Below the pieces are notes generated by a model. The model was not told the origin of the DNA, did not search any database, and saw only the letters and a program-made list of their open reading frames with translations. The position numbers and the translations under genes are program-made. A stretch of DNA of 40,397 bases from an uncultured Alphaproteobacteria bacterium (GTDB lineage: Bacteria; Pseudomonadota; Alphaproteobacteria; RF32; CAG-239): positions 1 to 40,397 of the forward strand of contig CAJTLY010000016.1 of assembly GCA_910577095.1 (NCBI GenBank). The letters run 5' to 3'. Positions within the stretch are counted from its first letter, which is position 1; each line of letters starts with the position of its first letter. Shown here in pieces: positions 7,426 through 16,271 of the stretch.

Positions 7426-9981
7426 ATGAAAAAATGGCTGTATTTTTGTTTGGGACTGTTGATGGTGATGATGCCGGCGGCAGGACAAACGTCGGAAAAA
7501 ACAAAGGAAGTTGACGCCCGTACTTTTGTCGTCAGTTCTGCAAAATACATCACGATTGACTATTCAACCGTTACCAAAGAACTGAATAATATTGAAGACG
7601 TGCTGAAATCGGGCAATGTGCCGAGTGCAACCAGCAGCAAATACGTTTCTTTTCTCGGCGATACCCGTTCACAGCTTTTGGAAAGCAAAAAACAGCTGGA
7701 CGAGGAATTGCGGAACATTAACCGCCGTCTTGATTCGCTGGGAGAAATGCCGAAGGAAGGCGAAGAAGAACTGCCGATCATTGCCGAAAAACGCAAAGAA
7801 TATAATGAAGAGGCGGTTTATCAGAAAGGCAGAATCGCCGAAAACGATCTGCTGATTAACCGCATTGACGAATTGACGGCGTTGATTGTGGCGGTTCGCA
7901 AACAGGCTTTGATCGGCAATCTTTTGGTTTATCAGGAACCGTTGGTCTATCCGAGCAATTTTTTTAAAGCGACGGCTCAATTTCTTGATTTCAGTTTCAA
8001 CATTGTCAAGTCGCCGGTTGATTGGTACCGCGATCTGACCGAAGAACAGAAGAACGCCGTCGATTCCAATCTTTTTACGGTGTTGTTGGCGATCGGTGCC
8101 GCGGGTGCGGTCGGCTATATGCTGCGAATCCTGATTATTCGTCATTTGGGTTATAAAAAGAATCTGACCGAAGCACCGCCGTATTTTACCAAAGTGCTGG
8201 CTGCGTTTTTTGTCGCTTGTGCCTACGGGGTGATTCCGGCGGTGTTGCTGGGCGGTTTTTTGGTATGGATCATTCATACCAAAATTCTGATTTTGGGCTT
8301 TTTCGGACTGGTTCTTTCCAGCGTTCTGTACTATACGTTGTACATCTTTCTGGCCAATGCGATTACCCGGGTGGTGTTTGCGCCTTATAACGGAATGTGG
8401 CGGCTGGTTAACATGGATGACGCCAAAGCCAAACGAATGACGGCAGCCTTTTATTTCAGTTTCTTTGTCATCGGTTTGAGCAGCATGTTGTTTCATATTG
8501 CCAGCGAAGCGAATTATACGGTGGAACTGATTTATTTTCTTTCGCTGGTTAACAGCACGGTCAAGGCTTTTTGCGTGGTTTTGATTGCCAAGCGCTTTTT
8601 TTGGGAAGACGAGACTTCGGTTGACCTCAACGAAGAAAACGGTGACGACGAAGATTTTGTTGACGCCAAAACGCGTACGGCGTTTCGGGTTATTTTTCTG
8701 GCCGCGCTTTTTGCGGCGGCGGTCGTCGGTATTTCGTTGTTTGGTTATCCGCGGCTTTCGGAATTCATTATTAACCGTTTTCTGCTGTCGATGCTGGTCA
8801 TCGGCGGGTTTATGATTTTCCGCAATGTGGTGTTTGAACTGCTTAAGCGGGTGCTGCTGTTTAACTTCTGGGTGAAGACCCTGCGGGTGCGCCGTCAGCT
8901 GATCGATAAAGTGGATTTTTGGCTGGGAGTGGTTCTCAATCCGATTTTCGGGGTGCTGGCGATTTTGTCGCTGCTTTCGCTGTGGGGCGTTTCGACCGAT
9001 TTGCTGCTGCAAAGCATGCGCAAGATTTTATTCGGTTTTAAAGTGGGGGGGATGGAGATCTCGCTGCTGTCGATTCTGCTCGGCATCGGCGTCTTTTTTG
9101 CTTCTCTCAGCCTAATCAAGATTTTGCGCCGCAAACTGTTTGACAATATTTTGTCGCACGTTGAGATGGATGACGGCATCCGCCATTCTTTGGCCTCCGG
9201 TTTTGGTTTTGTGGGTTTTGTTCTGGCGACTTTTCTGGCAATTGCGGTGATGGGCGGCGATTTGAGCAATGTTGCCCTGGTTGCCGGTGCTCTTTCGGTC
9301 GGTATCGGTCTCGGTTTGCAGAACATCGTCAATAACTTTGTATCGGGAATTATCCTGTTGTTTGAACGGCCGGTCAAAGTGGGCGACTGGGTGATTATTA
9401 ACGGTGAGGAAGGGCGAATCAAGCAGATAAATATCCGTTCGACCGAAGTGGAGACTTTTAAGAAGTCGAGCGTGATTATTCCCAACGCCACTTTATTGTC
9501 CACTTCGGTGACCAACCTGACGCACAGCAACAACTGGTCGCGGCAGTCGGTAACGGTCGGGGTGGCTTACGGTACCGATCCGCATAAGGTGACCGATATT
9601 TTGCTCGAATGTGCCAAAAGCAACAAAAAAGTGATGAAAAATCCGGCGCCGTATGTGATTTTTAAGGATTTTGGTTCCAGCAGCCTTGATTTTGAGCTGC
9701 GTTGCTATACCAACGATATTTGGAACGGTTGGACTATACCGAGCGACTTGCGCTATGAAATTGACCGCCGCTTCCGTGAAGAAGGAATTGAAATTCCGTT
9801 TAATCAGTTGGTGGTTCACCGCGGCGGCGAAATCAGCGAAGAAGCGCAAACGCAGTTCTATGCGCGAAAACAGGCGCAAAAAGCGGCAGAAACGGTATCG
9901 TCGGCTGATGCGGAAAAAAAGGATGAAAAAGGTGCTAAAACAGCGGGAGCGCGGAAGGATGGCAAAAATGCGGATAAGTGA
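7426..9981 (+). CDS. large mechanosensitive ion channel, MscS family
   Basis: 851 residues from the ATG at 7426, which has GGGAGA nine bases upstream and opens a signal peptide (MKKWLYFCLGLLMVMMPAAG). A coiled-coil-rich periplasmic region covers about 30-190. About eleven membrane helices follow to residue 655. The last helix is the Gly/Ala-rich pore helix (VALVAGALSVGIGLGLQNIV), running into the MscS beta domain (FERPVKVGDWVIINGEEGRI, VIIPNATLLSTSVTNLT). The layout is that of MscK/YbdG-type large channels that open under membrane tension during osmotic downshock. The Lys/Ala-rich tail overlaps the start of murD by 14 bases, so the two are translationally coupled. Confidence 0.93.
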   Translation: MKKWLYFCLGLLMVMMPAAGQTSEKTKEVDARTFVVSSAKYITIDYSTVTKELNNIEDVLKSGNVPSATSSKYVSFLGDTRSQLLESKKQLDEELRNINRRLDSLGEMPKEGEEELPIIAEKRKEYNEEAVYQKGRIAENDLLINRIDELTALIVAVRKQALIGNLLVYQEPLVYPSNFFKATAQFLDFSFNIVKSPVDWYRDLTEEQKNAVDSNLFTVLLAIGAAGAVGYMLRILIIRHLGYKKNLTEAPPYFTKVLAAFFVACAYGVIPAVLLGGFLVWIIHTKILILGFFGLVLSSVLYYTLYIFLANAITRVVFAPYNGMWRLVNMDDAKAKRMTAAFYFSFFVIGLSSMLFHIASEANYTVELIYFLSLVNSTVKAFCVVLIAKRFFWEDETSVDLNEENGDDEDFVDAKTRTAFRVIFLAALFAAAVVGISLFGYPRLSEFIINRFLLSMLVIGGFMIFRNVVFELLKRVLLFNFWVKTLRVRRQLIDKVDFWLGVVLNPIFGVLAILSLLSLWGVSTDLLLQSMRKILFGFKVGGMEISLLSILLGIGVFFASLSLIKILRRKLFDNILSHVEMDDGIRHSLASGFGFVGFVLATFLAIAVMGGDLSNVALVAGALSVGIGLGLQNIVNNFVSGIILLFERPVKVGDWVIINGEEGRIKQINIRSTEVETFKKSSVIIPNATLLSTSVTNLTHSNNWSRQSVTVGVAYGTDPHKVTDILLECAKSNKKVMKNPAPYVIFKDFGSSSLDFELRCYTNDIWNGWTIPSDLRYEIDRRFREEGIEIPFNQLVVHRGGEISEEAQTQFYARKQAQKAAETVSSADAEKKDEKGAKTAGARKDGKNADK

Positions 9982-11317
9982 TTTGCGCAACAAAAAAATT
10001 GCGGTTTGGGGCTTGGGGGCCGAAGGACAGCAGGCGGTAAGATATCTGACCGCTCACGGGATCGCCGGACAGATTGTTCTGTTTAATGATACCGTGATCG
10101 AAAAACCGGAAACCTGTCGGGATTTTGACTTGATTTGCGGTGACCAAATTGCGACGGCGCTCGATCAGGCGGAAGTGATTATCCGTTCGCCCGGAGTGAG
10201 CATTTATCGCGAAGAACTGACGGAGGCCAAACGACGCGGAATTGCCGTCACTTCGGTAACCGACCTGTGTCTGAACGAATTTTTGTCCCGTTCCGGCTGC
10301 CGGGTGATCGGCGTCAGCGGATCGAAAGGCAAAAGCACCAGTGTCAGCGTGCTGGCTTATATTTTGCAGGAAAACGGATATAAAGTCGGACTGGGCGGCA
10401 ATATCGGCAAACCGATGATTGAATTGCTTGATCAGGACTATGATTTTATTGTCGAAGAGTTCTCCAGTTATCAGGCTTCCGATTTGACGGCATCGCCGCA
10501 AATTGCCATGTTTACCAACCTGTTTTATGTTCATACCGACTGGCACCGCGGGCATGAAAATTATTGCCGTGACAAAATTCATCTGATTGCCAACCAACGG
10601 CCGGGCGATGTTTATTTTGCCAACCGGCGCAACCCGCAGTCGGTCGAATATACGGAGGCTTATGCCGAAAATCGCCGCTGGTATAACGAGACAGCGCTTT
10701 TTCATGCCGAAAACGGCGTGTTGTACCGTGGAGAAGAAAAACTGGCGGAGATCGGCGAGCTTAAATTGAACGGCAACCATAATATGGATAATCTGGCCGG
10801 TGTATTTTCGATTTTGGATTATTTGGGAATAGATTTGCACCGTGCGGCCGAAATTTTGAAGAATTTCGAACCGTTGCCGCACCGGTTGCAGAAAGTGGCG
10901 GTGAAAGACGGCGTTACCTTTATCAATGACAGCATTTCAACCGCACCGGAAGCCGCTATCGGCGCCGTCGGCAGTTTTGCCGGGAATCTGGCGCTGATTT
11001 CCGGGGGACAGGATAACTGTCAGGATTACGGTCCGTATGCGGAAACCATTGAGAACAATTCGCAGGTCAAAATGGTGGTGACATTGTATCAAACCGGACC
11101 GAAAATTGCCGCTGTTTTAAGGAAAGGGGTCAAACGAGCCGATTTTGAATTGGCGGAAACCGATACGTTGGAAAATGCGGTGAAAACAGCCTATGCAAAG
11201 TTAAAAAAACTCGGCGGCGGGACAATTTTGTTTTCGCCGACCAGTCCAAGTTTCGGTTTTTATAAGAATTTTGTTGAAAGAGGCAATCATTTTATTAAAA
11301 TTGTGCAGGATTTATGA
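9968..11317 (+). CDS. murD: UDP-N-acetylmuramoyl-L-alanine--glutamate ligase (MurD family, MurD2-like)
   Basis: 449 residues from ATG 9968, placed nine bases after GGAAGG; an ATG at 9959 touches that site and is less likely. The N-terminal Rossmann domain opens with VWGLGAEGQQAVRYL. The ATP loop is GVSGSKGKST (115-124), and EFSSYQ, DWHRGHENYCRDK, NGNHNMDN, LPHRLQKV and INDSISTAPEAA are Mur-ligase landmarks. It adds glutamate to UDP-MurNAc-L-Ala in the cytoplasm. The KGKST loop, EGQQA and NDSISTAPEA remind me of the MurD2 branch (L-glutamate ligase working with MurL) more than of classical MurD; this is from memory. It stands apart from other mur genes. Confidence 0.88.
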   Translation: MRISDLRNKKIAVWGLGAEGQQAVRYLTAHGIAGQIVLFNDTVIEKPETCRDFDLICGDQIATALDQAEVIIRSPGVSIYREELTEAKRRGIAVTSVTDLCLNEFLSRSGCRVIGVSGSKGKSTSVSVLAYILQENGYKVGLGGNIGKPMIELLDQDYDFIVEEFSSYQASDLTASPQIAMFTNLFYVHTDWHRGHENYCRDKIHLIANQRPGDVYFANRRNPQSVEYTEAYAENRRWYNETALFHAENGVLYRGEEKLAEIGELKLNGNHNMDNLAGVFSILDYLGIDLHRAAEILKNFEPLPHRLQKVAVKDGVTFINDSISTAPEAAIGAVGSFAGNLALISGGQDNCQDYGPYAETIENNSQVKMVVTLYQTGPKIAAVLRKGVKRADFELAETDTLENAVKTAYAKLKKLGGGTILFSPTSPSFGFYKNFVERGNHFIKIVQDL

Positions 11318-11327
11318 AAAATAGCTC

Positions 11328-11354
11328 TTGTCTTTTAATAAATATTATTATAAT
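11328..11354 (+). promoter_or_regulatory. promoter of tRNA-Thr(CGT)
   Basis: A perfect TATAAT at 11349-11354 lies 12 bases before the tRNA. TTGTCT at 11328 gives a short 15-base spacer. The -10 is convincing, the -35 less so. Confidence 0.5.
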
Positions 11355-11365
11355 TTAACGCCGAT

Positions 11366-11441
11366 GCCGCCTTAGCTCAGTTGGTAGAGCACACGATTCG
11401 TAATCGTGTTGTCGCGTGTTCGATTCACGCAGGCGGCACCA
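11366..11441 (+). tRNA. tRNA-Thr (anticodon CGT)
   Basis: Full cloverleaf of 76 bases with CCA encoded. The acceptor stem is GCCGCCT/AGGCGGC, the D arm GCTC/GAGC, the anticodon stem CACGA/TCGTG with loop TTCGTAA, and the T arm GCGTG-TTCGATT-CACGC. The anticodon CGT reads ACG. Confidence 0.97.
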
Positions 11442-11455
11442 TTTCGAGTTTTTGT

Positions 11456-11489
11456 AAAAAATCCCGTTGTCAGAGGCAGCGGGATTTTT
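11456..11489 (+). terminator. terminator after tRNA-Thr(CGT)
   Basis: Arms AAAAATCCCG and CGGGATTTTT enclose a loop of about 14 bases that adds a short inner pairing. It ends in T-rich sequence 15 bases past the tRNA. Confidence 0.75.
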
Positions 11490-11560
11490 GCGTTGCTATG
11501 CTTTTGCTCGCAGGCCTCGGCGGCAAGCCGCTGCAATTCGCTGCGTTGGATATTTTAATG

Positions 11561-11590
11561 TTGACAAATTTTGTCTATTTGTGCTATCGT
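11561..11590 (+). promoter_or_regulatory. sigma-70-type promoter upstream of the two-TM protein
   Basis: A consensus TTGACA at 11561-11566 is followed after 18 bases by TATCGT at 11585-11590. It lies about 45 bases before the ATG at 11636. Confidence 0.6.
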
Positions 11591-11635
11591 AAAGCATAAA
11601 AAAGATTATTAATAATATTTTTAAATTTATCAAAT

Positions 11636-12157
11636 ATGAAAAAGAAAATTTACAAAATCTTGAAGGCGTTGGCTGTCGTTTTGGTTATGGCTGCTTTTTG
11701 GGCGCCGTTTCCTGTTCCTTATCTCTATAAATTGGACTACGAACTGGTCGGCGAAGGGACTTTTGTCAGCCACTATTCCGAGTATCAACCCCGTCCCTGC
11801 TGGGAGCACAGTACGTTGGTGAACCATTTCAAGTACTATAACCAGATGTGCAACCGATGGGAGGTTTTGGATATGGACGGCGTCGACAATTCTTACTTGT
11901 TGCCTGAGACGCTTACCGCCGGACAGCATATTTACGTTTATGCCGTCGGACCGTTGAAGTGGACGGCGGCAACTACGGTCAAAGACGATCTGCGGGGTGT
12001 ATTTTTTATGCGGGCGATGGTTGAATTTATTGTCCGAACATTTTTTATGGTTATGGGGATAATATGTTTCCTTATGTTTCGGAGCAACGAAAACGGTGGC
12101 GGCGGCGGTCTGAATCCGACATCGATGCTTTTGCTTACCACGGCCTCGCGATTTTAG
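11636..12157 (+). CDS. uncharacterised two-TM protein
   Basis: 173 residues, not recognised. An N-terminal hydrophobic segment (residues 8-30, ALAVVLVMAAFWAPFPVPYL) may be a signal anchor. A second helix lies near 130-148 (VRTFFMVMGIICFLMF), with a Gly-rich, polar C-terminus. The stretch between contains CWEHSTLVNHF, two cysteines and several aromatic residues, and would be outside the cytoplasmic membrane. No ribosome site is visible before the ATG (TTTATCAAAT), unlike core genes here. A consensus promoter lies upstream and tandem terminators downstream, so it is a single-gene unit. Function unknown. Confidence 0.7.
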   Translation: MKKKIYKILKALAVVLVMAAFWAPFPVPYLYKLDYELVGEGTFVSHYSEYQPRPCWEHSTLVNHFKYYNQMCNRWEVLDMDGVDNSYLLPETLTAGQHIYVYAVGPLKWTAATTVKDDLRGVFFMRAMVEFIVRTFFMVMGIICFLMFRSNENGGGGGLNPTSMLLLTTASRF

Positions 12158-12202
12158 TTTCGGGAAATTTCAGGTCTTTTGCAAGCCGTGAAAACTTATT
12201 TA

Positions 12203-12241
12203 AACAGAGTCGCTTCGTCAGTGAAGCGGCTCTGTTTTTTT
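12203..12241 (+). terminator. first of two tandem terminators
   Basis: Arms AACAGAG(T)CGCTTC and GAAGCG(G)CTCTGTT, followed by seven T. It ends the unit of the two-TM protein. Confidence 0.85.
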
Positions 12242-12243
12242 AT

Positions 12244-12275
12244 AAAAACCCTGATTGTCGAAATCAGGGTTTTTC
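12244..12275 (+). terminator. second tandem terminator
   Basis: Arms AAAACCCTGAT and ATCAGGGTTTT with a short loop. A-rich and T-rich flanks make it bidirectional. It begins three bases after the previous hairpin. Confidence 0.8.
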
Positions 12276-12406
12276 AATTTTGAGGAGGATGTTATAAACC
12301 TGTCGGTGTTGTTTTTATCCTGCCTTTTAAGACATAATTTTTCCGAAAGGGTTATGAAAGCAATATAGGTTGTTTTGTCTAATATGTCAAGGGAGATTGT
12401 TTATGC

Positions 12407-12434
12407 TTGTCCTTATCAGATTAATCCCTATAAT
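12407..12434 (+). promoter_or_regulatory. promoter of the histidine phosphatase gene
   Basis: TTGTCC at 12407-12412 and a perfect TATAAT at 12429-12434 are separated by 16 bases. The predicted transcript start near 12441 excludes the farther upstream ATG at 12440 as the translation start. Confidence 0.6.
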
Positions 12435-12463
12435 TAATAATGGAATTTACAAGTTACAGGAGA

Positions 12464-13048
12464 ATGATTTTGCGCACAGAGTTTTATATCTTTCGTCACG
12501 GCGAAACCGAGTTGAACCGCCAGAAACGCTGGCAGGGTTCCGGAATGGATTATGATTTGACCGAAAACGGCATTGTTCAGGCTCAGAAATTGGCGGCCAA
12601 ACTACAGGGGAAGGGGATTGAAATAGTCTTTTCCAGTCCTTTGAGGCGAGCGTTTCACACTGCGGAAATTGCGGCCGCGGTACTTGGCGTTCCGGTTGCG
12701 GTAGAAAATGATTTGCGGGAATGCTTTTACGGCGAGGCAGAGGGACGCCTGATTGCCGATTTGCAACGAGAAGTGCCGCAAATTGTCAACAATTGGAATC
12801 GTCCGCAATTTTGGGATTTGCGCTTTGAGGGCGGTGAGAGCAAAGGCGAAGCCTTGCAACGGGTTTTGGCGGTGTTGGAACGGTTGGCGAAAGAAAACGC
12901 GGATGTGATCGGTATCGCAATTCACGGCGGAACCATGGCATCGTTGTTGAATTATTTCGGTTTTGAATTTGAAACCGTTCCCAACTGCGGCGCTTTTCAT
13001 CTGATATACGAAAACGGAAAAGGAACCGTAAACGGCGGGATTTTCTGA
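12464..13048 (+). CDS. histidine phosphatase family protein (phosphoglycerate mutase-like)
   Basis: 194 residues from ATG 12464. The catalytic motif FRHGETE opens the protein and the second histidine lies in AIHGGTMASLL. LRECFYGEAEGR supplies the usual acid residue, and the C-terminal GAFHLIYENG fits the family. It removes or transfers phosphate through a phospho-histidine; the substrate (sugar phosphate, nucleotide or cofactor precursor such as alpha-ribazole-P) cannot be told. AGGAG at 12458-12462 is one base from this ATG but seven bases before a TTG at 12470, so TTG may be the true start; either leaves the motif intact. Confidence 0.88.
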   Translation: MILRTEFYIFRHGETELNRQKRWQGSGMDYDLTENGIVQAQKLAAKLQGKGIEIVFSSPLRRAFHTAEIAAAVLGVPVAVENDLRECFYGEAEGRLIADLQREVPQIVNNWNRPQFWDLRFEGGESKGEALQRVLAVLERLAKENADVIGIAIHGGTMASLLNYFGFEFETVPNCGAFHLIYENGKGTVNGGIF

Positions 13049-13148
13049 CCGTCAGAAACGGTTGTTTGAAAAATCCGGCAGCGGAACAGGGCCGAATGAC
13101 AGATTTCGGTGTGGGAGGAGAGCTGCTTAAAAGGAAAGCAACCCGTTG

Positions 13149-13601
13149 TCAATATTCAATATGATCGAGTTTGTTTTTCCATTCCTGCATAATCTCAACC
13201 GCTTCCTTAATTTCCATATGATGCAGTTTGATCGGATTTCCTTCGTAAAACGCACGGTCGCGAAAACCTATGTTTTCGGCGTCGTATCGGTCGGCAGCAT
13301 AATAAATTTCGGCGATATTGGCCCATTTGCAGGCGTTGAGGCACATCGGACAGGGCTCGCACGAAGTGTAAAGGATACAGCCGCTCAAATCAAAACTGTT
13401 AAGATTGCGGCAGGCGTTACGGATGGCCATGACTTCGCCGTGGGCGGTAGGATCGTTGTCGAGTGCCACCCGGTTGTGTCCTTCTCCGATAATTTCGCCT
13501 TGTCGGTTGACAATAATGCAGCCGAAAGGGGAACTGCCGCCGTCAATCGACTGTTTGCTCAAGCGAACGGCTTTGGTCAGGTTTGCCAAATGGTCAAGCA
13601 T
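13149..13601 (-). CDS. guaD: nucleoside/guanine deaminase (GuaD-like, CDA fold)
   Basis: 150 residues. The zinc site is PTAHGEVMAI (His54, Glu56) plus TSCEPCPMCL (Cys84, Cys87), the cytidine-deaminase-fold signature. The C-terminal half (YYAADRYDAENIGFRDR) and the W-x-N ending in EY resemble guanine deaminase of Bacillus type rather than TadA. It would hydrolyse guanine to xanthine and ammonia; substrate is inferred. AAGGAG lies ten bases before the ATG. A TTGACA on the same strand at 13684-13689 may be its -35 element. Confidence 0.85.
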   Translation of the reverse strand: MLDHLANLTKAVRLSKQSIDGGSSPFGCIIVNRQGEIIGEGHNRVALDNDPTAHGEVMAIRNACRNLNSFDLSGCILYTSCEPCPMCLNACKWANIAEIYYAADRYDAENIGFRDRAFYEGNPIKLHHMEIKEAVEIMQEWKNKLDHIEY

Positions 13602-13695
13602 GAAAAATAAACTCCTTTTAAAAATTGCGGATCACAGATTAATCCCAAAAAAATGAAAGTAAAGAATTAAAATCGTTGTTTTTTGTCAAAACATC

Positions 13696-13724
13696 TTGGC
13701 TTTTGTTTAAAATTATCTTATAAT
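13696..13724 (+). promoter_or_regulatory. promoter of the HEXXH protein gene
   Basis: TTGGCT at 13696-13701, a 17-base spacer, and a perfect TATAAT at 13719-13724. It lies 25 bases upstream of the ATG at 13750. Confidence 0.65.
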
Positions 13725-13749
13725 CGGTGACAACGGAAAGAGGTGTGCG

Positions 13750-14943
13750 ATGGCAGGAAAAAAAACGCGAAAAATTTTGGCGGGGACGACGTTGGGGTTG
13801 ACGTTGGCCGCCGGCGTATCGTTGTATCCGCTGATGCGTTATACGGTTGATACCTGTGCGGCGGATTTTGACAAAACCACGGCAGTGATTGAAGGCGACA
13901 CGGTTTCCCAACAGCAGTTTTATGAAAATCTGGGTTATGGTGACGGCAAATGGAAATTGACTCTGAAAAACGGCAAAGTCGTTGACGTCGGCGAGATAAC
14001 CGATTTTCGGGTTAAAGACCGTAAACGGCATCAGATGATGCAAAACCTGAAGTTGAAAACAACAGTTGATACTGTAAGAGTTCGTTATGCCAAAAACAGG
14101 GAAAAGCAATATTCTTCGACGATTGTTTACGGAATGGGGGCTCGGGACAGCTTGGGCTATCTGCCTTCTTTCGGCTTGTACAGCTGGGATCAGTTGAAAA
14201 TGCGTTATTTTAAGGCGGATAATGAAAAACTGCAGCGAATCGTTGATAAGTTTAACGATAAATACAACTGTACCCGCCGCCACGAGTATCAGCATTACCT
14301 GAATGCTCTTTCCGGAATTGCCCGGGGCGGTCAGAGTTATGAAACCAAGTTTGTCGAATGTTGTCTTGACGAGGTTTCGGCCAACATAGCCCAACTGCTG
14401 GAACAGCGTAAAAACTATCTGGAAAACGGGAAAGATGCTTCTTACATTACGTGGCGTTTCAAGTTTTATGCCGACAGCGTTAAAAGCGGAAAGGTAAAAC
14501 CGCAGGCGGGTGTTTATACCAAAGAAGAAATTATGCTGATTGCCGACGGCGTGTTTGACGTTTGGATGAAAGAAAAGTTTGACCTGTATGTTAAGAGCAG
14601 CAGCGGGCGGGCAATTAATATTCTGCGCAAAACCAATTATAACGGAATTCAACCCAATGAAACGCGGCATCGCGAACTGATGACGAAATGTTTTACGATA
14701 AACGGCATTGACTTTTATCCCTATATTGCCGCGCGGGAAGACGAAGTACGTGCCAAGATTCCCAATGAAACGCTGAAAGTGTTCAGATATTTGAAAAAAG
14801 AAAAGTTCAAGAAGATGACTTATCTTGACAAGTTGGAACATCAGCGAATTGAAAAAGGGGAACGGGAATATAATCTGACATTGGCCAAAAACATAATGTT
14901 GGCAAAAATGCGCCGTATTCTCGGCCGCGGCAATGAACGCTGA
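13750..14943 (+). CDS. membrane-anchored protein with HEXXH motif, putative zinc metallopeptidase
   Basis: 397 residues, family not recognised. Residues 8-30 form a basic-then-hydrophobic signal anchor. Residues 178-182 read HEYQH, a gluzincin-type HEXXH zinc site, in a helix-like context RRHEYQHYLNALSGI. Residues 207-212 (DEVSAN) follow 26 residues later and could give the third ligand as Glu208. The rest is Lys/Arg-rich and mostly helical, with cysteines near 204-205. If the motif is real, the enzyme would act in the periplasm or at the membrane surface. It has its own promoter, an AGAGG ribosome site and a strong terminator, so it is monocistronic. The peptidase call is inference. Confidence 0.72.
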   Translation: MAGKKTRKILAGTTLGLTLAAGVSLYPLMRYTVDTCAADFDKTTAVIEGDTVSQQQFYENLGYGDGKWKLTLKNGKVVDVGEITDFRVKDRKRHQMMQNLKLKTTVDTVRVRYAKNREKQYSSTIVYGMGARDSLGYLPSFGLYSWDQLKMRYFKADNEKLQRIVDKFNDKYNCTRRHEYQHYLNALSGIARGGQSYETKFVECCLDEVSANIAQLLEQRKNYLENGKDASYITWRFKFYADSVKSGKVKPQAGVYTKEEIMLIADGVFDVWMKEKFDLYVKSSSGRAINILRKTNYNGIQPNETRHRELMTKCFTINGIDFYPYIAAREDEVRAKIPNETLKVFRYLKKEKFKKMTYLDKLEHQRIEKGEREYNLTLAKNIMLAKMRRILGRGNER

Positions 14944-14949
14944 AAGCAG

Positions 14950-14974
14950 AAGCCGGTTTTTAACCGGCTTTTTT
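14950..14974 (+). terminator. terminator after the HEXXH gene
   Basis: Perfect arms AAGCCGGTT and AACCGGCTT with a three-base loop and six T. It overlaps the last bases of murA, which converges on it. Confidence 0.85.
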
Positions 14975-16271
14975 AGTCTTCCTGATCGTCTTTAATGCGC
15001 ACAATATCGGCGCCGACACTGCGCAGTTTGTGTTCCAGTTTTTCGTATCCGCGGTCAAGGTGATAGACACGGTTGACAACCGTTTCCCCTTCGGCGACCA
15101 AACCGGCCAGAACCAGGGCAAAAGAAGCTCGCAGATCGGTGGCCATGACCTGAGCGCCATACAGTTTCGGAACACTGCGTACAATTGCGGAAGCATGGCC
15201 GTGAACATTGATGTTGGCGCCCATACGCAACAGCTCCGGCACATGCATGAAGCGGTTTTCAAAAATGGTTTCGGTGACCATGGAAGCGCCGTCGGCGGTC
15301 AGCATCAAAGTCAGAAACTGTGCCTGCAGGTCGGTCGGAAAGCCCGGATAATAATCAGTCATAATATCTTTGCCTTCCAGCACACAATTTTCGGCGTCAA
15401 TTATGATGCCGTGCGGTTTTTCGCTGATGCGTACCCCTGTTTCGGCAAGAATTTTCAGCGGAGTCTGCAAAGTGGCGGCCTGAGCGTTGATCAATTCTAT
15501 TTTACCGCGGGTGATGGCGGCAGCGACGGCGTAAGACCCGGCTTCGATGCGGTCCGGGATGACTTTGTGAATGACGCCGTGCAGTTCTTTGACGCCTTCG
15601 ATGGTCAATATCGGCGTGTTGATACCACTGATTTTGGCCCCCATCGCATTGAGCATTTCCGCCAAATTGCCGATTTCGGGTTCCATTGCGGCGTTTTCGA
15701 TTACGGTGGTGCCGCGGGCTAAGGTTGCGGCCATTAAGATGTTGCAGGTGGCGCCGACCGAAGCAATGTTAAAAATCAGGTGTGCGCCCTGAAGACCGTG
15801 TTCTGCTTTGGCAATCACGTAACCGTTTTTGATTTCGATTGACGCGCCCATTTGTTCAAGCGCCGAAAGATGGATGTCCATCGGGCGCGCGCCGATGGCA
15901 CAGCCGCCCGGCAGCGAGAGTTCGACGTAATGTTCACGTGCCAGCAGCGGGCCGAGAACGTAATAAGAAGCCCGCATTTTGCGGACATAGTCATAGGGGG
16001 CAACCAGACTTGCCGGTTGTGCGGTTTGATAGGAATATACTTTACACGGGTTGCCGTCGATGACTTCGTCGTGGCTGTCGATTTTGGTTCCGAGTTGTTC
16101 GAGCAGCAAATTCATTGAGCGGATGTCGGAAAGAAGCGGCATGTTGGTGAGGGTCACCCGTTCGCGCGTCAGGAGAGAAGCGCAGATCAACGGCAAAGCG
16201 GCGTTTTTGGCACCGCTGATGTAAATTTGTCCGGCAAGTTTGTTGCCGCCTTTAATTTTCAGTTTGTCCAT
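14973..16271 (-). CDS. murA: UDP-N-acetylglucosamine 1-carboxyvinyltransferase
   Basis: 432 residues, standard size. It starts MDKLKIKGGNKL with SGAKNAALPL, and the catalytic loop PGGCAIGARPMDIHL places the PEP-attacking Cys124. The two-lobed EPSP-synthase fold is evident from paired repeats (GATCNILMAA, EIELI-like IELINAQAATL). It catalyses the first committed step of peptidoglycan synthesis, moving enolpyruvate from PEP to UDP-GlcNAc. The Cys form is fosfomycin-sensitive in general. The gene begins inside the 3' end of a 50-residue upstream gene, so they are coupled. Confidence 0.97.
   Translation of the reverse strand: MDKLKIKGGNKLAGQIYISGAKNAALPLICASLLTRERVTLTNMPLLSDIRSMNLLLEQLGTKIDSHDEVIDGNPCKVYSYQTAQPASLVAPYDYVRKMRASYYVLGPLLAREHYVELSLPGGCAIGARPMDIHLSALEQMGASIEIKNGYVIAKAEHGLQGAHLIFNIASVGATCNILMAATLARGTTVIENAAMEPEIGNLAEMLNAMGAKISGINTPILTIEGVKELHGVIHKVIPDRIEAGSYAVAAAITRGKIELINAQAATLQTPLKILAETGVRISEKPHGIIIDAENCVLEGKDIMTDYYPGFPTDLQAQFLTLMLTADGASMVTETIFENRFMHVPELLRMGANINVHGHASAIVRSVPKLYGAQVMATDLRASFALVLAGLVAEGETVVNRVYHLDRGYEKLEHKLRSVGADIVRIKDDQED

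Noticed and set aside
11381..11599. 72-codon frame starting inside tRNA-Thr(CGT)
   Set aside because: It overlaps the tRNA and its terminator; no ribosome site.
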